Positions 23,600-33,902 of a stretch of 64,000 nt of DNA are shown here, piece after piece (the stretch's first letter is position 1; each line of letters begins with the position of its first letter). Origin of the DNA: Eurosta solidaginis (lineage: Eukaryota; Arthropoda; Insecta; Diptera; Tephritidae). A program made the position numbers and the translations under genes. Location: the NCBI RefSeq assembly GCF_040869045.1, contig NC_090323.1, positions 263,318,392 to 263,382,391 of the forward strand, written 5' to 3'. The notes under the pieces are model-generated. The model was not told the DNA's origin, made no database searches, and was given only the letters and a program-made list of their open reading frames with translations.

Positions 23600-24005
23600 C
23601 CGTCTTGGCCGCTAGTGATCTACTTTGTAAACTCATCGTTCCATTCTGGTCATTCTCATGTCACTTGATACCCCAACCCTCTCTAGTACATCCGCTTTAT
23701 CATTGACTTTGAATTCAACTATGCCCAGGTAGCTTATTCAGTGTGACGTTCACTAAGAGTTTGCGGCATCTTCTTAACTTTAACAAGGGGTTTGAATCTA
23801 ATGTCATGGATGCTGCTTGGATGTTTGAGAAATTGGTGATCTGAGCATACCTCTCAATCACTTAGCGGCTATCAAAGAGGAGACAAAAGGCCCTCTCTAT
23901 CCACAGAACTTCTGCTTGGAAGATACAACCTTCGTTTGGGAGATTAATAGAAAGTCCGAATTTCTCCCATTCGAGGAAGATTCCTGCACCGAAGGAATTC
24001 GTTTT
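23600..24005 (-). pseudogene. LINE RNase H domain fragment
   Basis: Minus-strand translation gives, with frame breaks, FGAGIFLEWEKFGLSINLPN, then GCIFQAEVLWIERA, then FSNIQAA, CRKLLVN and LPGHS. The order matches the RNase H domain of I/R1-group LINEs (GAG, FQAE, FSDxQAA, WVPGHS). Several stops and shifts break the frame, for example the TAA after LLFDSR. No RT or tail adjoins it. RNase H in such LINEs removes RNA from the hybrid during insertion; this copy cannot. Confidence 0.68.
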
Positions 24006-24389
24006 TTTTACGGAAAAGTATCGGCTCGGTATATAACCAAAAACTGTACGGTGCCAAATTTCACTTAGATTTAAAGGCGAACTACAGTTGCTGTAAGAAC
24101 ATCGAATGTAAAATTACTACCTTTTTCAGAAAAAGTTTTTCTCTATTCCCATCGAGTTCGGGTAATATATGGTTCAGTGATAGAGCCCTACAACAACCGC
24201 GGGGAGAAAATCTTACACTAATTTGTATTGCATAGGGAGGTCTAAAAGGACTGGTGCATAAAAAAACCGATCACAAATACATTGGTTATCGTCAATAGCC
24301 ACCGTATAGAGACTATCATTTCAGACCTGTGATGGGCTACTGTTGAGAGGATCCAGACATTTGCATGTAAACTTTGTATAATAGTTGAG
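24006..24389. other. No recognised feature
   Basis: May contain further upstream LINE sequence too decayed to read. Confidence 0.35.
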
Positions 24390-24530
24390 TTTGGGAGATA
24401 TTTTAGATAACTTTAAGACTATTTCGCGGACGTTTCGGCATCATTTGGCGATTTACTGTTTCGAGATTGTTGCAGATTGTTTCATTTCAACAATTTCAGG
24501 ATTAACTTTGGTGTTTTCGGAATTAATATG
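24390..24530. repeat. Short degenerate TTTCAGGATT minisatellite
   Basis: Words 'actatttcgcggacgtttcgg', 'tttcgagattgttgcagatt' and 'caatttcaggatt' match the vocabulary of the 19800 and 47220 arrays. Confidence 0.5.
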
Positions 24531-24544
24531 GGAGAATTCTACAA

Positions 24545-24850
24545 TGGTGGCCGCCGTGGTGTGATGGTAGCGTGCTCTGCCTACCACACCGAAAATCCTG
24601 GGTTCATGCCCCGGGCAATGAAACATCAAAATTTTAGAAACAAGATTTTTCAATTAGAAAATTTTTCTAAGCGGGGTCGCGCCTCGGCAGTGTTTGGCAA
24701 GCACTCCTAGTGTATTTCTGCCATGAAAAGCTCTCAGTGAAAACTCATAGCAGGCTTGTCCCGCCAATTTGTAGGAAATTGGAAGAGAAACTCGGCCTAA
24801 AATCCCTTTGGAGGTTGTCGCGCCTTACATTTATTTATTTTTATTATTTT
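24545..24850 (+). mobile_element. tRNA-headed SINE, copy S2
   Basis: Head GGTGGCCGCCGTGGTGTGAT with A-box-like 'gtgatggtagcgtgctc' and B-box-like GGTTCATGCCC, then the SINE body to 'ttggaggttgtcgcgcctta' and an (ATTT)n tail. The tRNA-like head implies a polymerase III internal promoter. Confidence 0.88.
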
Positions 24851-24982
24851 TTTTTAAATTTTTAATTCATTTATTTACAAGAGAAACAATTATAAATAAT
24901 TGTTGCACTTTTGCCAATGGAAACGCTGGCTGCCTGTGCCTTCGGCTTCATTCATATTTGATAAGTAGGTAGTGAAACATAT

Positions 24983-25341
24983 TGTAACGATTTTAGTGCA
25001 ATTCCTCTTATTTGCAACCTTCTGCTAACGTTCGAATCACTAAACTGTTGAACAGATAACTCCACTATTCAATAATGCAAAATGGCCTTTATTAAGGTAC
25101 TTCACAATAACACTTCTACTACTCGACAGGTAGCGTGCTTAAATCAAAATGAACTATGATTGCTCAGATTGCGCTCTTTAATGCTCTTCGATTTCCTCGT
25201 TCCATACTTCTAGGCGTTTCCAGAATTTACCTAGCTATAAAATTATAACTACAGATGCACGTGTGTAGCATTTCATTTGCGCGTGTATATGTGAGTGATA
25301 CTTGCACAAATAATTGCCTACTTTTGGGAGTATATCAGATA
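24983..25341 (-). mobile_element. Left part of a solo LTR split by a later LTR element
   Basis: TGTAACG...: the reverse-orientation LTR of the family at 2648, including 'aaaatggcctttatt' (the reversed poly(A) region) and 'tacttcacaataa'. It is preceded by ATAT. It is interrupted at 25342 by the CsRn1-like element, and its remaining part lies at 29587-29706. Confidence 0.8.
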
Positions 25342-25345
25342 TATG

Positions 25346-25555
25346 TTTAGGAATCTAAGTTGATTCCTCAAAAATTTATTAAAATATAACTAAATTTACA
25401 ATGCCAATGTTTGTACATTAAAAGAATAAATTGAATTGCGTTCTAACTCCAAGCGAATACTCAAACAGGGTTGTATTTTTATGTTTCTGGAAACTTCTTG
25501 CGCAGCGTTGCCATACCAAACGCCTAAACCATGTAGTAGGATATTTAGCCCTACA
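25346..25555 (-). repeat. 3' LTR of the CsRn1-like element
   Basis: 210 bp, aligned without gaps to 29373-29582. I count seven substitutions, about 97% identity. Confidence 0.92.
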
Positions 25556-25568
25556 TCACTCCCCTCCT
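25556..25568 (-). promoter_or_regulatory. Polypurine tract
   Basis: Reads AGGAGGGGAGTGA on the minus strand, directly next to the 3' LTR. It is the expected plus-strand primer site. Confidence 0.8.
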
Positions 25569-25594
25569 AAAATGAGCGGCCGTAATTGTTGAAA

Positions 25595-26520
25595 CTATGC
25601 CGTTTTACAATACGTTGTTATCGAATCTTCTTTTGGTAAATACGCGGGTTTTAGCCCATTTATTGAAACCGTGACCTTCTTGGTGCAAATTAAAATGGTG
25701 TATGTCTTTTGAAATCTGTTGATCACTAAATAGGGTCCATCATATGGAGCTTTAAGAGGCCGATGTATGGTATCATCCCGTAAAAACACATGGCTGCAAA
25801 AACGGAGACCTTGGGAACAAACACAGGTGCACTTCCGTGTTGTGATATTTGCGTAGGTCGAAGTTGCTCGAAATGTTGTCTGAGCTTTTGTAAATACATC
25901 GGCTCATCCACCGTTTTCTCACGCGGACTTTCGAAAAAATCCCCGGGGAGTCGAATCGGCTGTCCATAAAGCATTTCAGCCACTGAAACTCCCAGGTTTT
26001 CCTTTACTGCTGTCCTTAATCCCAGTAGAACTATAGGTAGTACATCAACCCAATTTGCGTCCGCCATGTGGCATCTTAATGCTGCTTTTAGCACGCGGTG
26101 CCATCTCTCCACCATGCCGTTCGCCTGAGGGTGATAACTTGTCATGTGTATATGTTTTGCGCCCAATAACTTGGCCAAATGAGTAAGTGAACTGCTTTCA
26201 AACTGCCTACCCTGGTCTGTCGTGATGAACTTCGGCACCCCGTATCTACTGATCCTTCCGTTGAGTAGCTCTCTTGCAACCGTTTCCGCTGCCATATCTG
26301 CTAGCGGGAAGGCCTCGATCCACCTCGAAAATCTGTTGACGCATGTTAGGCAGTAAGTGTAACCACGTGACATGGGAAACGGCCCGACGATGTCCACATT
26401 AAGATGTTCGAAGCGTTTACTGGGAACGGCAAAATTCTCCAAAGCACTCTTAGTATGCCGGGCGAATTTTCATCTTTGGCAAGCGGAACAACACCGGACC
26501 CGTGCTCTTATATCCTTGCT
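25595..26520 (-). pseudogene. Integrase of the CsRn1-like element
   Basis: Would insert the cDNA copy into the genome. The long open part (238 codons, 25726-26442) holds the catalytic core with all three acidic residues in context: VDIVGPF, TTDQGRQFES and YHPQANGMVERWHR. It then reads LLGLRTAVKENLG and AEMLYGQPIRLPGDF. A frame change near 25780 leads into the C-terminal frame with HRPLKAPYDGPYLVINR, a GPY/F-type motif, and KPAYLP. The N-terminal zinc domain is not readable in this frame. It is preceded by RNase H and followed directly by the polypurine tract. Confidence 0.87.
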
Positions 26521-26826
26521 CATTCCTTTTCATACGAAACTATTCGCTATCAATTTGACCGTTGCTCTCCCTCCCGGGTGGGCGAGGCCGTGAGTGGCAT
26601 CGAAAACTACTTGCCGCAGGGACTTTGGAACGTATGGCCTTATCCTCCCAGTCGAATCGTCGCAAAACATATCGAATCCCCCATCGGGATGTTTATATTT
26701 TATTAAGTGTAACGCCGTGTTACCATCATCTAGTAACTCTTTTAACTCCTCGCACCCTTGCTGTTCGTCGTGTAGCAGCTTCGTATCTAATGGCGAAGGA
26801 GCCGTGAATGTCGCAATCCTGGAAAG

Positions 26827-28114
26827 CTATCCTCCGCTAATGTGTCGTATATCAGTGGAAAACTGACTAATGAAATTTAATTGTCGTGTCTGTCGTGGAG
26901 ATAACTTTTCCCAACTTTGCTCAAATGCTTGGACCAAAGGTTTGCGATCTGTAAAAATAACAAATAGCATCCCCTCCAAAAAATATCTGAAGTGTCGAAT
27001 TGCTCTGTTTATAGCCAGCAGCTCCCGGTCGTACGTACTGTACCTTCCACTGTTTTGGTGAACTTCTGTGAAAAAGATCCTAGCGGTCGCCAATTGCCAA
27101 ATGTTAACTGTTGTAATGGCGCACCATTGCGGTGTCAGACGCATCCGTTGCTAGTGCTATGATAGCTCCCCTCTCTGGGAATACGATTAGTGCCTCTTTC
27201 GCCAGCTGTGCCTTGAGTTCTTTAAACGCCCTCTCGGAAGTCGCCGTCTATTTTAACTTGGTCCTATCATGTTTTTTACACGGACCCATCATCTCCTGCA
27301 GTGGTGCTTCTGTCGCTGCTGCGTGCGGAAGGAACCGACGGTAAAAATGTACTGCGCCCAGAAACCTCCTCAATTCGTGAATCTCCGTTGATTTTTTTAA
27401 CTCCAGGATTCCCTGCACTTTACGAGGCAAGGGGAAATTCCCCTTTTCGAAACCATGTGGCCAAGGAACTCTACCTCCGGCAAACCCACCTGGCATTTCT
27501 CTATATTTACGACCAGATCCCTATAGCGATAGCGGTCGAACAACTGTTGCAAATGTTTAACGTGTTCTGCAGCCGAACTCGAGGCTACTAGCACGTCATC
27601 GAGATACGGAAAGGCAAACTCTAAGCCAGCCACTGTGTCGTCCATGATCCTTTGAAAGGTCTGGCCGCATTTCTAAGTCCAAATGTCATGTACTTGAATT
27701 CGAAAAGTCCAAAAGATGTTAGAATTGCCGTCTTCGGTATGTCTGCCGGGTGCACCGGGATTTGATGATACGCTTTCTTACAGTCGATTACAGAAAAAAT
27801 TGTTTTACCGTGTAAATCCCCAAAAAAATCATGTATGTGACGTATAGGGTACTTATCGCATTCAGTCTCCGATAATCTCCACATGGACGCCACGAGCCGT
27901 TGGCCTTCTGTACCATGTGCAACGGGCTCGCCCACTGACTTTTCGAGCGTTGGCAAATGCCTTTATCTAATAGGTACTGACACTCCTGCTTTGCGCTGCT
28001 TAACTTTTCCGGTGATAGTCGCCGTACCTTCTGCACTGTCGGCGCTCCTCTCGTCTCGATGAAATGATAGACGTTACCCTTTACATTTGATGTCTTATCC
28101 TCTGTGAGATCCAC
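26827..28114 (-). pseudogene. Reverse transcriptase and RNase H of the CsRn1-like element
   Basis: Read on the minus strand in five successive frame segments. The first (28114 to about 27830) has RRLSPEKLSSAKQE and [20 protein letters not shown]. The second has [15 protein letters not shown] and [11 protein letters not shown]. The third has FAFPYLDDVLVAS (the YLDD active site) and LGHMVSKRGI. The fourth has ELRRFLGAVHFYRRFLP. The last carries the RNase H part, YDRELLAINRAIRHFRYFLEG and FTDRKPL. The domain order is canonical for Ty3/gypsy, so the element was complete before indels accumulated. Plus-strand open frames across this interval are antisense shadows. Confidence 0.87.
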
Positions 28115-28242
28115 ATACCGAGTTTATACCTTATGAAATATGTTCGCGCATCTGAGCGTGGTAATACTTTGAGGGGGGTTTGCTATGAGACAACCAATCT
28201 GAGTTTTAGTCCTCTGGTCGAAAATCCTTTTGTTCTTCATGT

Positions 28243-29351
28243 CTACCTAGATCTCGAACTTTTGTCCGCGCCTATTACCGGGAAGGATACGTCAGCTATG
28301 ATGAACAGCCAAGTAAACGTTCGCTTGAATCCCAGATCAAGTGTCACCTTCTTCCTACCATACGTGTTGATCTGGGTGTTGTTCGCAGCCACTAACTTCA
28401 TCGGAGAAGGTAGCGCTGGGTCGTTATTACATCTGGGTACCACTGAAATTTCGGCCCCAGTATCGATTAAAAATTTTAAAGATGAAATTTTGTCCTGTAT
28501 GTTGGCTAGCCTCCGTCGTAGCCTCTTTGAAAGGAGGACTAACTTGTTTTCCGAGCGTGCTGGTGTATAACTGCAAGGCGGTTGACATTTTGTGGCTTGG
28601 TTCCCAAAGGTGCGATGGTACCAACAAATGTCGCTATTTGGCACTCGTGCAGCGCCGTTTCGCGGTACCGTAGATCCTGTTGCCTTTGGAACCCTAGTTC
28701 GCCCTGCTTGCTCCGTGCGCTGGAATTTGTTACGATTTTCTTGTTCGAATTTGTCCATACGACATACAAGTTCGGAAATTGCCGTCTCTGCGTCGTTAGT
28801 AGTCCTTCCCATGGCGTTGACTTCACCCCCCGTCGTTACTTCCAAAATTTTGTCAGCTTTTTTAGCCAATTCTTCGACCTCCTCATCTAATGTCGTTAAA
28901 TTTGCTGGACCTGCATCGGCAAGCGTCGCGACCAAATTGTTTTTAGAATATCGTTGTCTAACCGATTGTGTGCTAAATTCTTCATCTCTCGCAACAACGT
29001 TGATGGTTTCTTGTCGTTCAGCTCGCATGAATCGAAAAGAGGTTTTAATTTTTTTTTCCGCTTACTCCCCGAATTCCGCTAACAGCCTGTTCTTTAACGC
29101 CTCATACTTGCCGGTAGCAGGAGGCGATGTAATAATGTCGCTGGCGTGCATTAATATTGCTGAATCAATTTCAGCCACGATGGTATAATACTTAGTGTTA
29201 TCGGTTGTGATACCCGCGCGAATTGCGCTTCCACTTGGGCGAACCACAACCTCGGATCGGGCTTCCAAAATGGTGGTGGCTTCACTGCTATCCGCCCCAA
29301 ATGAAGCATACTCTCCGCATCCACAAATATTTCTTCCGTTTCGTTTGGCAT
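28243..29351 (-). pseudogene. Gag and protease of the CsRn1-like element
   Basis: The gag start is likely the ATG at 29351 (MPNETEEI). It is followed by PPPFWKPDPRLWFAQVEAQF, typical of this group. A small deletion near 29240 shifts the frame to GITTDNTKYYTIVAEID. A TAA at 29062-29064 interrupts after LLAEFGE, in the same frame as the next segment. The downstream part ends gag with the zinc motif CWYHRTFGNQATKCQPPC (C-x2-H-x9-C-x3-C) and enters protease with LIDTGAEISVVPR. The frame is lost after VSFPVIGADK. Confidence 0.87.
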
Positions 29352-29357
29352 GTTAAT

Positions 29358-29371
29358 CGGCGGGGTCACCA
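29358..29371 (-). promoter_or_regulatory. Primer-binding site, tRNA-Trp type
   Basis: TGGTGACCCCGCCG on the minus strand, one base inside the 5' LTR. It is complementary to a tRNA-Trp 3' end apart from one base, by my recollection of that tRNA. Confidence 0.78.
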
Positions 29372-29372
29372 C

Positions 29373-29582
29373 TTTAGGAATCTTAGTTGATTCCTCAAAA
29401 ATTTATTAAAATATAACTAAATTTACAATGCCAATGTTTGTACATTAAAAGAATAAATTGAATTGCGTTCTATCTCCAAGCGAATACTCAAACAGGGTTG
29501 TATTTTTATGTTTCTGGAAACTTCTTGCGCAGCGTTGCCATACCAAACGCCCAAATCATGTATTAGGTTATTTAACCCTACA
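29373..29582 (-). repeat. 5' LTR of the CsRn1-like element
   Basis: Partner of 25346-25555; begins TGTAGGG on the minus strand. The TATG duplication follows at 29583-29586. Confidence 0.92.
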
Positions 29583-29586
29583 TATG

Positions 29587-29706
29587 CATGTGGTTGTGCG
29601 TTGCTCTCCGCTGCTTGTATGGACATATATGTAGACATAATGATTAATTTGGTTATGTGCATATAAGTAACTGCTTAGTATTGGCTTAGAGGTGATAGTA
29701 TCCTTT
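29587..29706 (-). mobile_element. Right part of the split solo LTR
   Basis: Continues the LTR of 24983-25341 ('actgcttagtattggcttag'). Its outer end is eroded against the SINE that follows, so the boundary is approximate. Confidence 0.68.
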
Positions 29707-29718
29707 AAAAATAAAGAA

Positions 29719-30068
29719 ATGTAAGGCGCGATAACCTCCGAAGAGATTTAAGGCCGAGCTTCTCTTCCAATTTGCGTCGTGCTCCTCTTGATTTTCCCTA
29801 AAAATTGGACGGACTGGACCTACATGTTTTATGCCGACTCCGAACGGCATCTGCTAGGCAGATGAGTTTTCACTGAGAGCTTTTCATGGCAGAAATACAA
29901 TCGGAGCGCTTGCCAAACACTGCCGAGGGGCGACCACGCTTAGAAAAATTTTCTTCTAGTTGAAAAACCTTATTTCTAAAATTTTGATGTTGCTTTGCCC
30001 GGGGTGCAAACCCAGGGCATACGGTGTGGCAGGCGGAACACACTACCATCACACCACGGTGGCCGCCG
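29719..30068 (-). mobile_element. tRNA-headed SINE, copy S3
   Basis: The best preserved copy. Reversed, it starts GGCGGCCACCGTGGTGTGAT, has a B-box-like GGTTTGCACCCC, then the body, and ends '...gttatcgcgccttacattt'. It inserts close to the split LTR. Confidence 0.9.
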
Positions 30069-30437
30069 ATAGAAGGGATACTAATATTCGTCACAATATG
30101 TACATATATATCTAGAGATAGTTTAATGATAAAAGTAGAGTTAAACACTATGGGGCATATTCATAGACGAAAAAGTAGATAGCCAAACCTAGCCACAGCC
30201 TCTTGACATAACTGTCAAAAAGTTGCGACCAAATTCAGGTATCCACCAACCTCGACCATGAATACTCCCCTTTAACTTATACATTATATATGTGAGTTTA
30301 TAATATTAACTTACAATTTGAAACAAGTTTAAATATGCTATTGAGGTTAGTGGTGTTAGTATCTTTTAGGTGATCATCATACTCTATCAAATAAAATTAA
30401 CAAAATCATCATAAATTTGTATTGTTTTGCACACTTT
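30069..30437. other. No recognised feature
   Basis: AT-rich spacer between a SINE and a HINE copy. Confidence 0.5.
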
Positions 30438-30986
30438 TCATACTTCAGCTGAGCAGAGCTCACAGAGTATTTTAATTTTGTTCACATAACGGAACCCCGT
30501 ACGGCATAAACTAATCGAGATAGATATATCAAAATGATCTGGGCGAAAACAGAAATTCATTTAGCCATGTCCGTCTGTCCGTCCGTCTGCCCGTGAACAC
30601 GATAACTTGAATAAATTTTGAGGTATCTTAATGAAATTTGGTATGTAGATTCTTTGGCATTGGCACACATCTCAGATCGCTATTTAAAATGAACGAAATT
30701 AATTAAGAATAAAGAAAATAATTAAGAGCGCTTCGCAAAAATTTCAGGGGTGATTAAAAAATAAAATTATAAAGAAATGCGTTCAAATTTAACCAAATTT
30801 TCATATTTAAAAAAAAAAAATCAAATAAAACGAATTGGTAGCTGAAGAAAGATAGCAAAGGCAAGTTGCTCCACTTTTTAGTATTACCATTTGTATGTAT
30901 TCATGAAAGAGACAATTTTGTCTCCAAAGCTCTCAGCTGAGTATGTAATGTTCGGTTACACCCGAACTTAGCCTTCCTTACTTGTT
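30438..30986 (+). mobile_element. HINE/mini-me-like element, family 1, copy C (internally deleted)
   Basis: The 5' end has TTCAGCTGAGCAGAGCTCAC. A (GTCY)n tract lies near 30568-30592. The 3' end has CTCAGCTGAG, the hairpin and CTTACTTGTT. It is only about 550 bp and lacks the 130-bp units. Confidence 0.85.
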
Positions 30987-31466
30987 TTTAAATACATTCG
31001 TATCTTAACCATACTTTTAATCGTAATGTATGTCACGTAATACATTAAGACAATTTGTTTTAAAAAATTTAATTTGTAAGTATTTGGAATAACAAGTTAT
31101 ATACATACATAAGTGTAATTGCACTAAATTTTAACTAACTAATTTAAAATCCAGGAGTACTTTAAAAACTAGCGGTGGAGGAGTTACGTCCTTATACCCA
31201 GCCACTTTCTCTTCTTCATCTATTATTTACTCTTATTGCTGCATACGTACGTTAACTTGCCTACATAACTTCTCTTTTAGACTACTATTGACATAAACAA
31301 ATTTAACCTTTTTTCTTAGTTCTAAATATTAGTACCTAATTAGTCATAAACTCTAGTAAGTAAAACCAAGTATATGTATATACAAGTGCATTTCTTTTTT
31401 TGAGTCCCGTTTGGATGATCTTGCCAATAAAACGGGATCATCGCAGTTAACGTTCAAAATCAATCG
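30987..31466. other. No recognised feature
   Basis: AT-rich spacer. Confidence 0.5.
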
Positions 31467-32807
31467 TTTTTATACCCAGCTGTACTTGTACACAGAGTAT
31501 TATAACTTTGATTGGATAACGGTTGGTTGCACAGGTATAAAGGAATCGAGATTGATATAGACTTCCATATATTAAAACCATCAGTATCGAAAAAAAATTT
31601 GATTGAGCCATGTCCGTCCGTCCGTCCGCCCGTCCGCCCGTCAGGCTGCCATTAACACGATAACTTGAGTATATCGAGATATCTTCACCAAGTTTGGTAC
31701 ACGAGCTTATCTGGACCCACAACAGATTGGTCGAAATCGGATGATAACCACGCCCACTTTTTATATATATAATCTTTAATTAAACAACCTGCTTTTCAAT
31801 AAAAAGTATTATAGCGAATGATATCAAGTATAGCACATCCACAGGCCCGTCGAGAGAGAGGGGGGAGGGGGGATTACCCTCGGACCCGGGGTTTCTGAGA
31901 GGGCCCGCGATTTAGAAGTACTAAGACACTTTTTTTTATTCAGGAGAGTCTTTAGTTGTTCCGTGTGCAATTTTTAAGCCGAATTTCAAAAGCAATGAAT
32001 ATCTGTATTTCGTTTTAATATTATAGTGAAGTGTGAAAAATAAAAATCTATATATATAAAATGAAAGGCTAAAATGTGTGTTACTTGGTCGCCGGTGTTT
32101 GAAGAGATGTGTCAGTCGATTTTGTTCAAACGTGGACCAGGGTACCACTAGAATGTGTTTATACAATATGGATATCAAATGAAAGCTGTTGATGAGTGCT
32201 TTAGTACAGAGTAATATATTATACCGCTGGGTGACTAGGGTCTCGAGATATAGGCCAAAACGTGGACCCCAATACTCCTAGAATGTGTGGGTAATATGGA
32301 TATCAAATTAAAGCTGTTGCTGAGAGCTCTAAAGTAGTTGTCATTGTGATATTCGATTTAGTCGCATCAACCTGGCAAAACTGATAAATATGCAAATTTA
32401 GTATATAAATTTGCCTATAATAGCGTTTACGATCCTTTTTTCCGACCAGAGACGGACTGGGACTGAGGTTAGGACTGACTGGGACTGAGGTTAGGACTGA
32501 CTGGGACTGAGGCTCGGAGTGGGACTGGGACTGGGAGATGGAGATAGATGAAGCGAAAAAGACGGAGGGAGGAGTGAATAAAAGGATTAGGAAAAAGTGA
32601 AGAGGGGGAGGCCATAGTTTGACGGAAAAAGCAGGTAGGCCAAATTTGGGGCAGAACAACGTCTGCCGGGTCTGCTAGTATGTATATGTATTATTGCGCA
32701 GCCTTGTAACACTATTAAGCACACAAAACAAACAACAACAGCATTTCAAGTGTACAGCTGGGTATGTAATGTTCGGTTTCACCCGAACTTAGACTTTCTT
32801 ACTTGTT
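31467..32807 (+). mobile_element. HINE/mini-me-like element, family 3, copy D (split by a Helitron)
   Basis: The 5' end reads TTTTTATACCCAGCTGTAC and the 3' side GTACAGCTGGGTAT, then the hairpin GTTCGGTTTCACCCGAAC and CTTACTTGTT. (GTCY)n is at 31611-31642. The two ends share a 14-bp inverted repeat, ATACCCAGCTGTAC. A canonical Helitron occupies 32047-32678. The right flank of that insertion ('attattgcgcagccttgtaa') matches copy I at 57250-57280, which lacks the Helitron. Confidence 0.85.
32047..32678 (+). mobile_element. Non-autonomous canonical Helitron (TC...CTAG)
   Basis: 632 bp. It begins TCTATATATATAAAATG after an A and ends GGGTCTGCTAG before a T, matching Helitron insertion between A and T. 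A 3' hairpin (GCAGA...TCTGC, 32651-32666) sits eight bases before CTAG. There are no inverted repeats and no target duplication. It contains two copies of the 130-bp unit in reverse orientation, with 'gtggacc' anchors at 32132 and 32262, exactly 130 bp apart. No Rep/helicase coding is present. Confidence 0.82.
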
Positions 32808-33282
32808 ATTTGATACTTATTAAAGTAAGTATGTTTGTCGCGCGTACATATGTGCACGCACCCCTTTTTACACGCTTATATTCGCTTCACTTCTATGTAT
32901 GTTTGTAACTCTCTAGGCTACGCACGCAAAGGATAGTTAAATAATATCGAACTAAAAAGTTAAAAATAATTTTTAAAACAATAGTGAACGAAAAATACTT
33001 GATTTGTTGTGAAAAAAGCGTGGGCACTTTGAGCCATATGTTTCGAAAACCGAGCGCCTGACGCTAATATTATTTTTCGTTCAATATTGTTTTAAACCTA
33101 TGTATTTGGAAAATTATTATTACTTTCAAGTTTGATATTATTTAAAATCGTATTTTTTTAGTTTTTTTAGGCTATATTTATTTATTTGTAGCGATGTAAA
33201 CTCAATTTCTACATTTCTATAGATGCCGTCTTAAGCTCATTATGTTTAACGAATATGTTAAAGATGAACAGTGGTTGGGATT
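32808..33282. other. Unassigned spacer with one long hairpin
   Basis: No gene seen. The hairpin arms are described separately. Confidence 0.45.
32972..33096. repeat. 26-bp inverted repeat with 73-nt loop
   Basis: TTTAAAACAATAGTGAACGA... at 32972-32997 pairs with 33071-33096, with one mismatch in 26. It could be a small foldback element or a hairpin transcript; no evidence of expression. Confidence 0.75.
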
Positions 33283-33600
33283 CAAGGGGTTGTGTAACGC
33301 AATATATAGCTTCCCCAACCCAATTGTCAACCTCACCTACCGGCGACGAATCCTGTTTCATTAACAGAAGAGGCTCTGGTGACCCCAAGCTCCTCATGGA
33401 ACTAGGGGGTGGGGAGGAAGGGATGGCCTGAAGGTTTAATGTGGTCATGTAAATCGTTTCCGAGATGGTCGGGCTAGTACCTTAAGTGTGCTTTGTTACC
33501 GTAGCGTACCGGATCTATATCCGGCAAAGGACAACTAACATCGATAACACTCCCTAGGGCCTTCGTGAAGTGTCTTTTCGTTAATACAACAACAACAACA
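33283..33600 (+). repeat. CAA-tailed interspersed repeat
   Basis: Better copy of the repeat at 3853-4170. It includes 'gaaggtttaatgtggtcatg', 'gagatggtcgggctagtacc', 'taccggatctatatccgg' and a clean (CAA)n tail ending at 33600. Probably the 3' end of a CAA-tailed LINE or a dependent SINE. Confidence 0.72.
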
Positions 33601-33902
33601 TGAACAGACATTTAATTCGGTAGCAAATTAACGTCCCATTAACACTTAATACAAGATCTTGATTATGTCAACCCACTTAGTTCGAGCAGTGTTGTTGCTC
33701 TAAATTTAGTGCACTGCCCCCAACTATGGTTTTGTGGTAGGATAATATAATAGAACTAATTAGCAGTTTCATATAACAGATAGAACTAATTAAGTAAACC
33801 CTTTGTACGTTTCTCTATTTGTTCCTTGAAAATACAGTTATTGTACACATATCACATGGTCGTTCTCAAATTAATATATCAATTCAGTTGTGCAAATACT
33901 TA
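33601..33902. other. No recognised feature
   Basis: AT-rich spacer up to the mariner-like inverted repeat. Confidence 0.4.

Larger units (their letters stand above)
25346..29582 (-). mobile_element. CsRn1-like Ty3/gypsy LTR retrotransposon, full length but frame-broken
   Basis: Two 210-bp LTRs (TGTAGGG...CCTAAA on the minus strand) flank gag-pol. The target duplication is TATG at 25342-25345 and 29583-29586. The primer-binding site TGGTGACCCCGCCG lies one base after the 5' LTR and matches a tRNA-Trp 3' end. The gag zinc motif is of the C-x2-H-x9-C-x3-C type. Both features are diagnostic of the CsRn1 clade as I know it. The polypurine tract lies just before the 3' LTR. At least six frame changes and one stop break the coding region. 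Confidence 0.9.

Noticed and set aside
24545..24625. Possible functional tRNA gene
   Set aside because: Only the A- and B-box-like words are present; no cloverleaf, and the head is fused to a SINE body seen in several copies.
28592..29188. Plus-strand frame of 198 codons
   Set aside because: Antisense shadow of gag of the CsRn1-like element.
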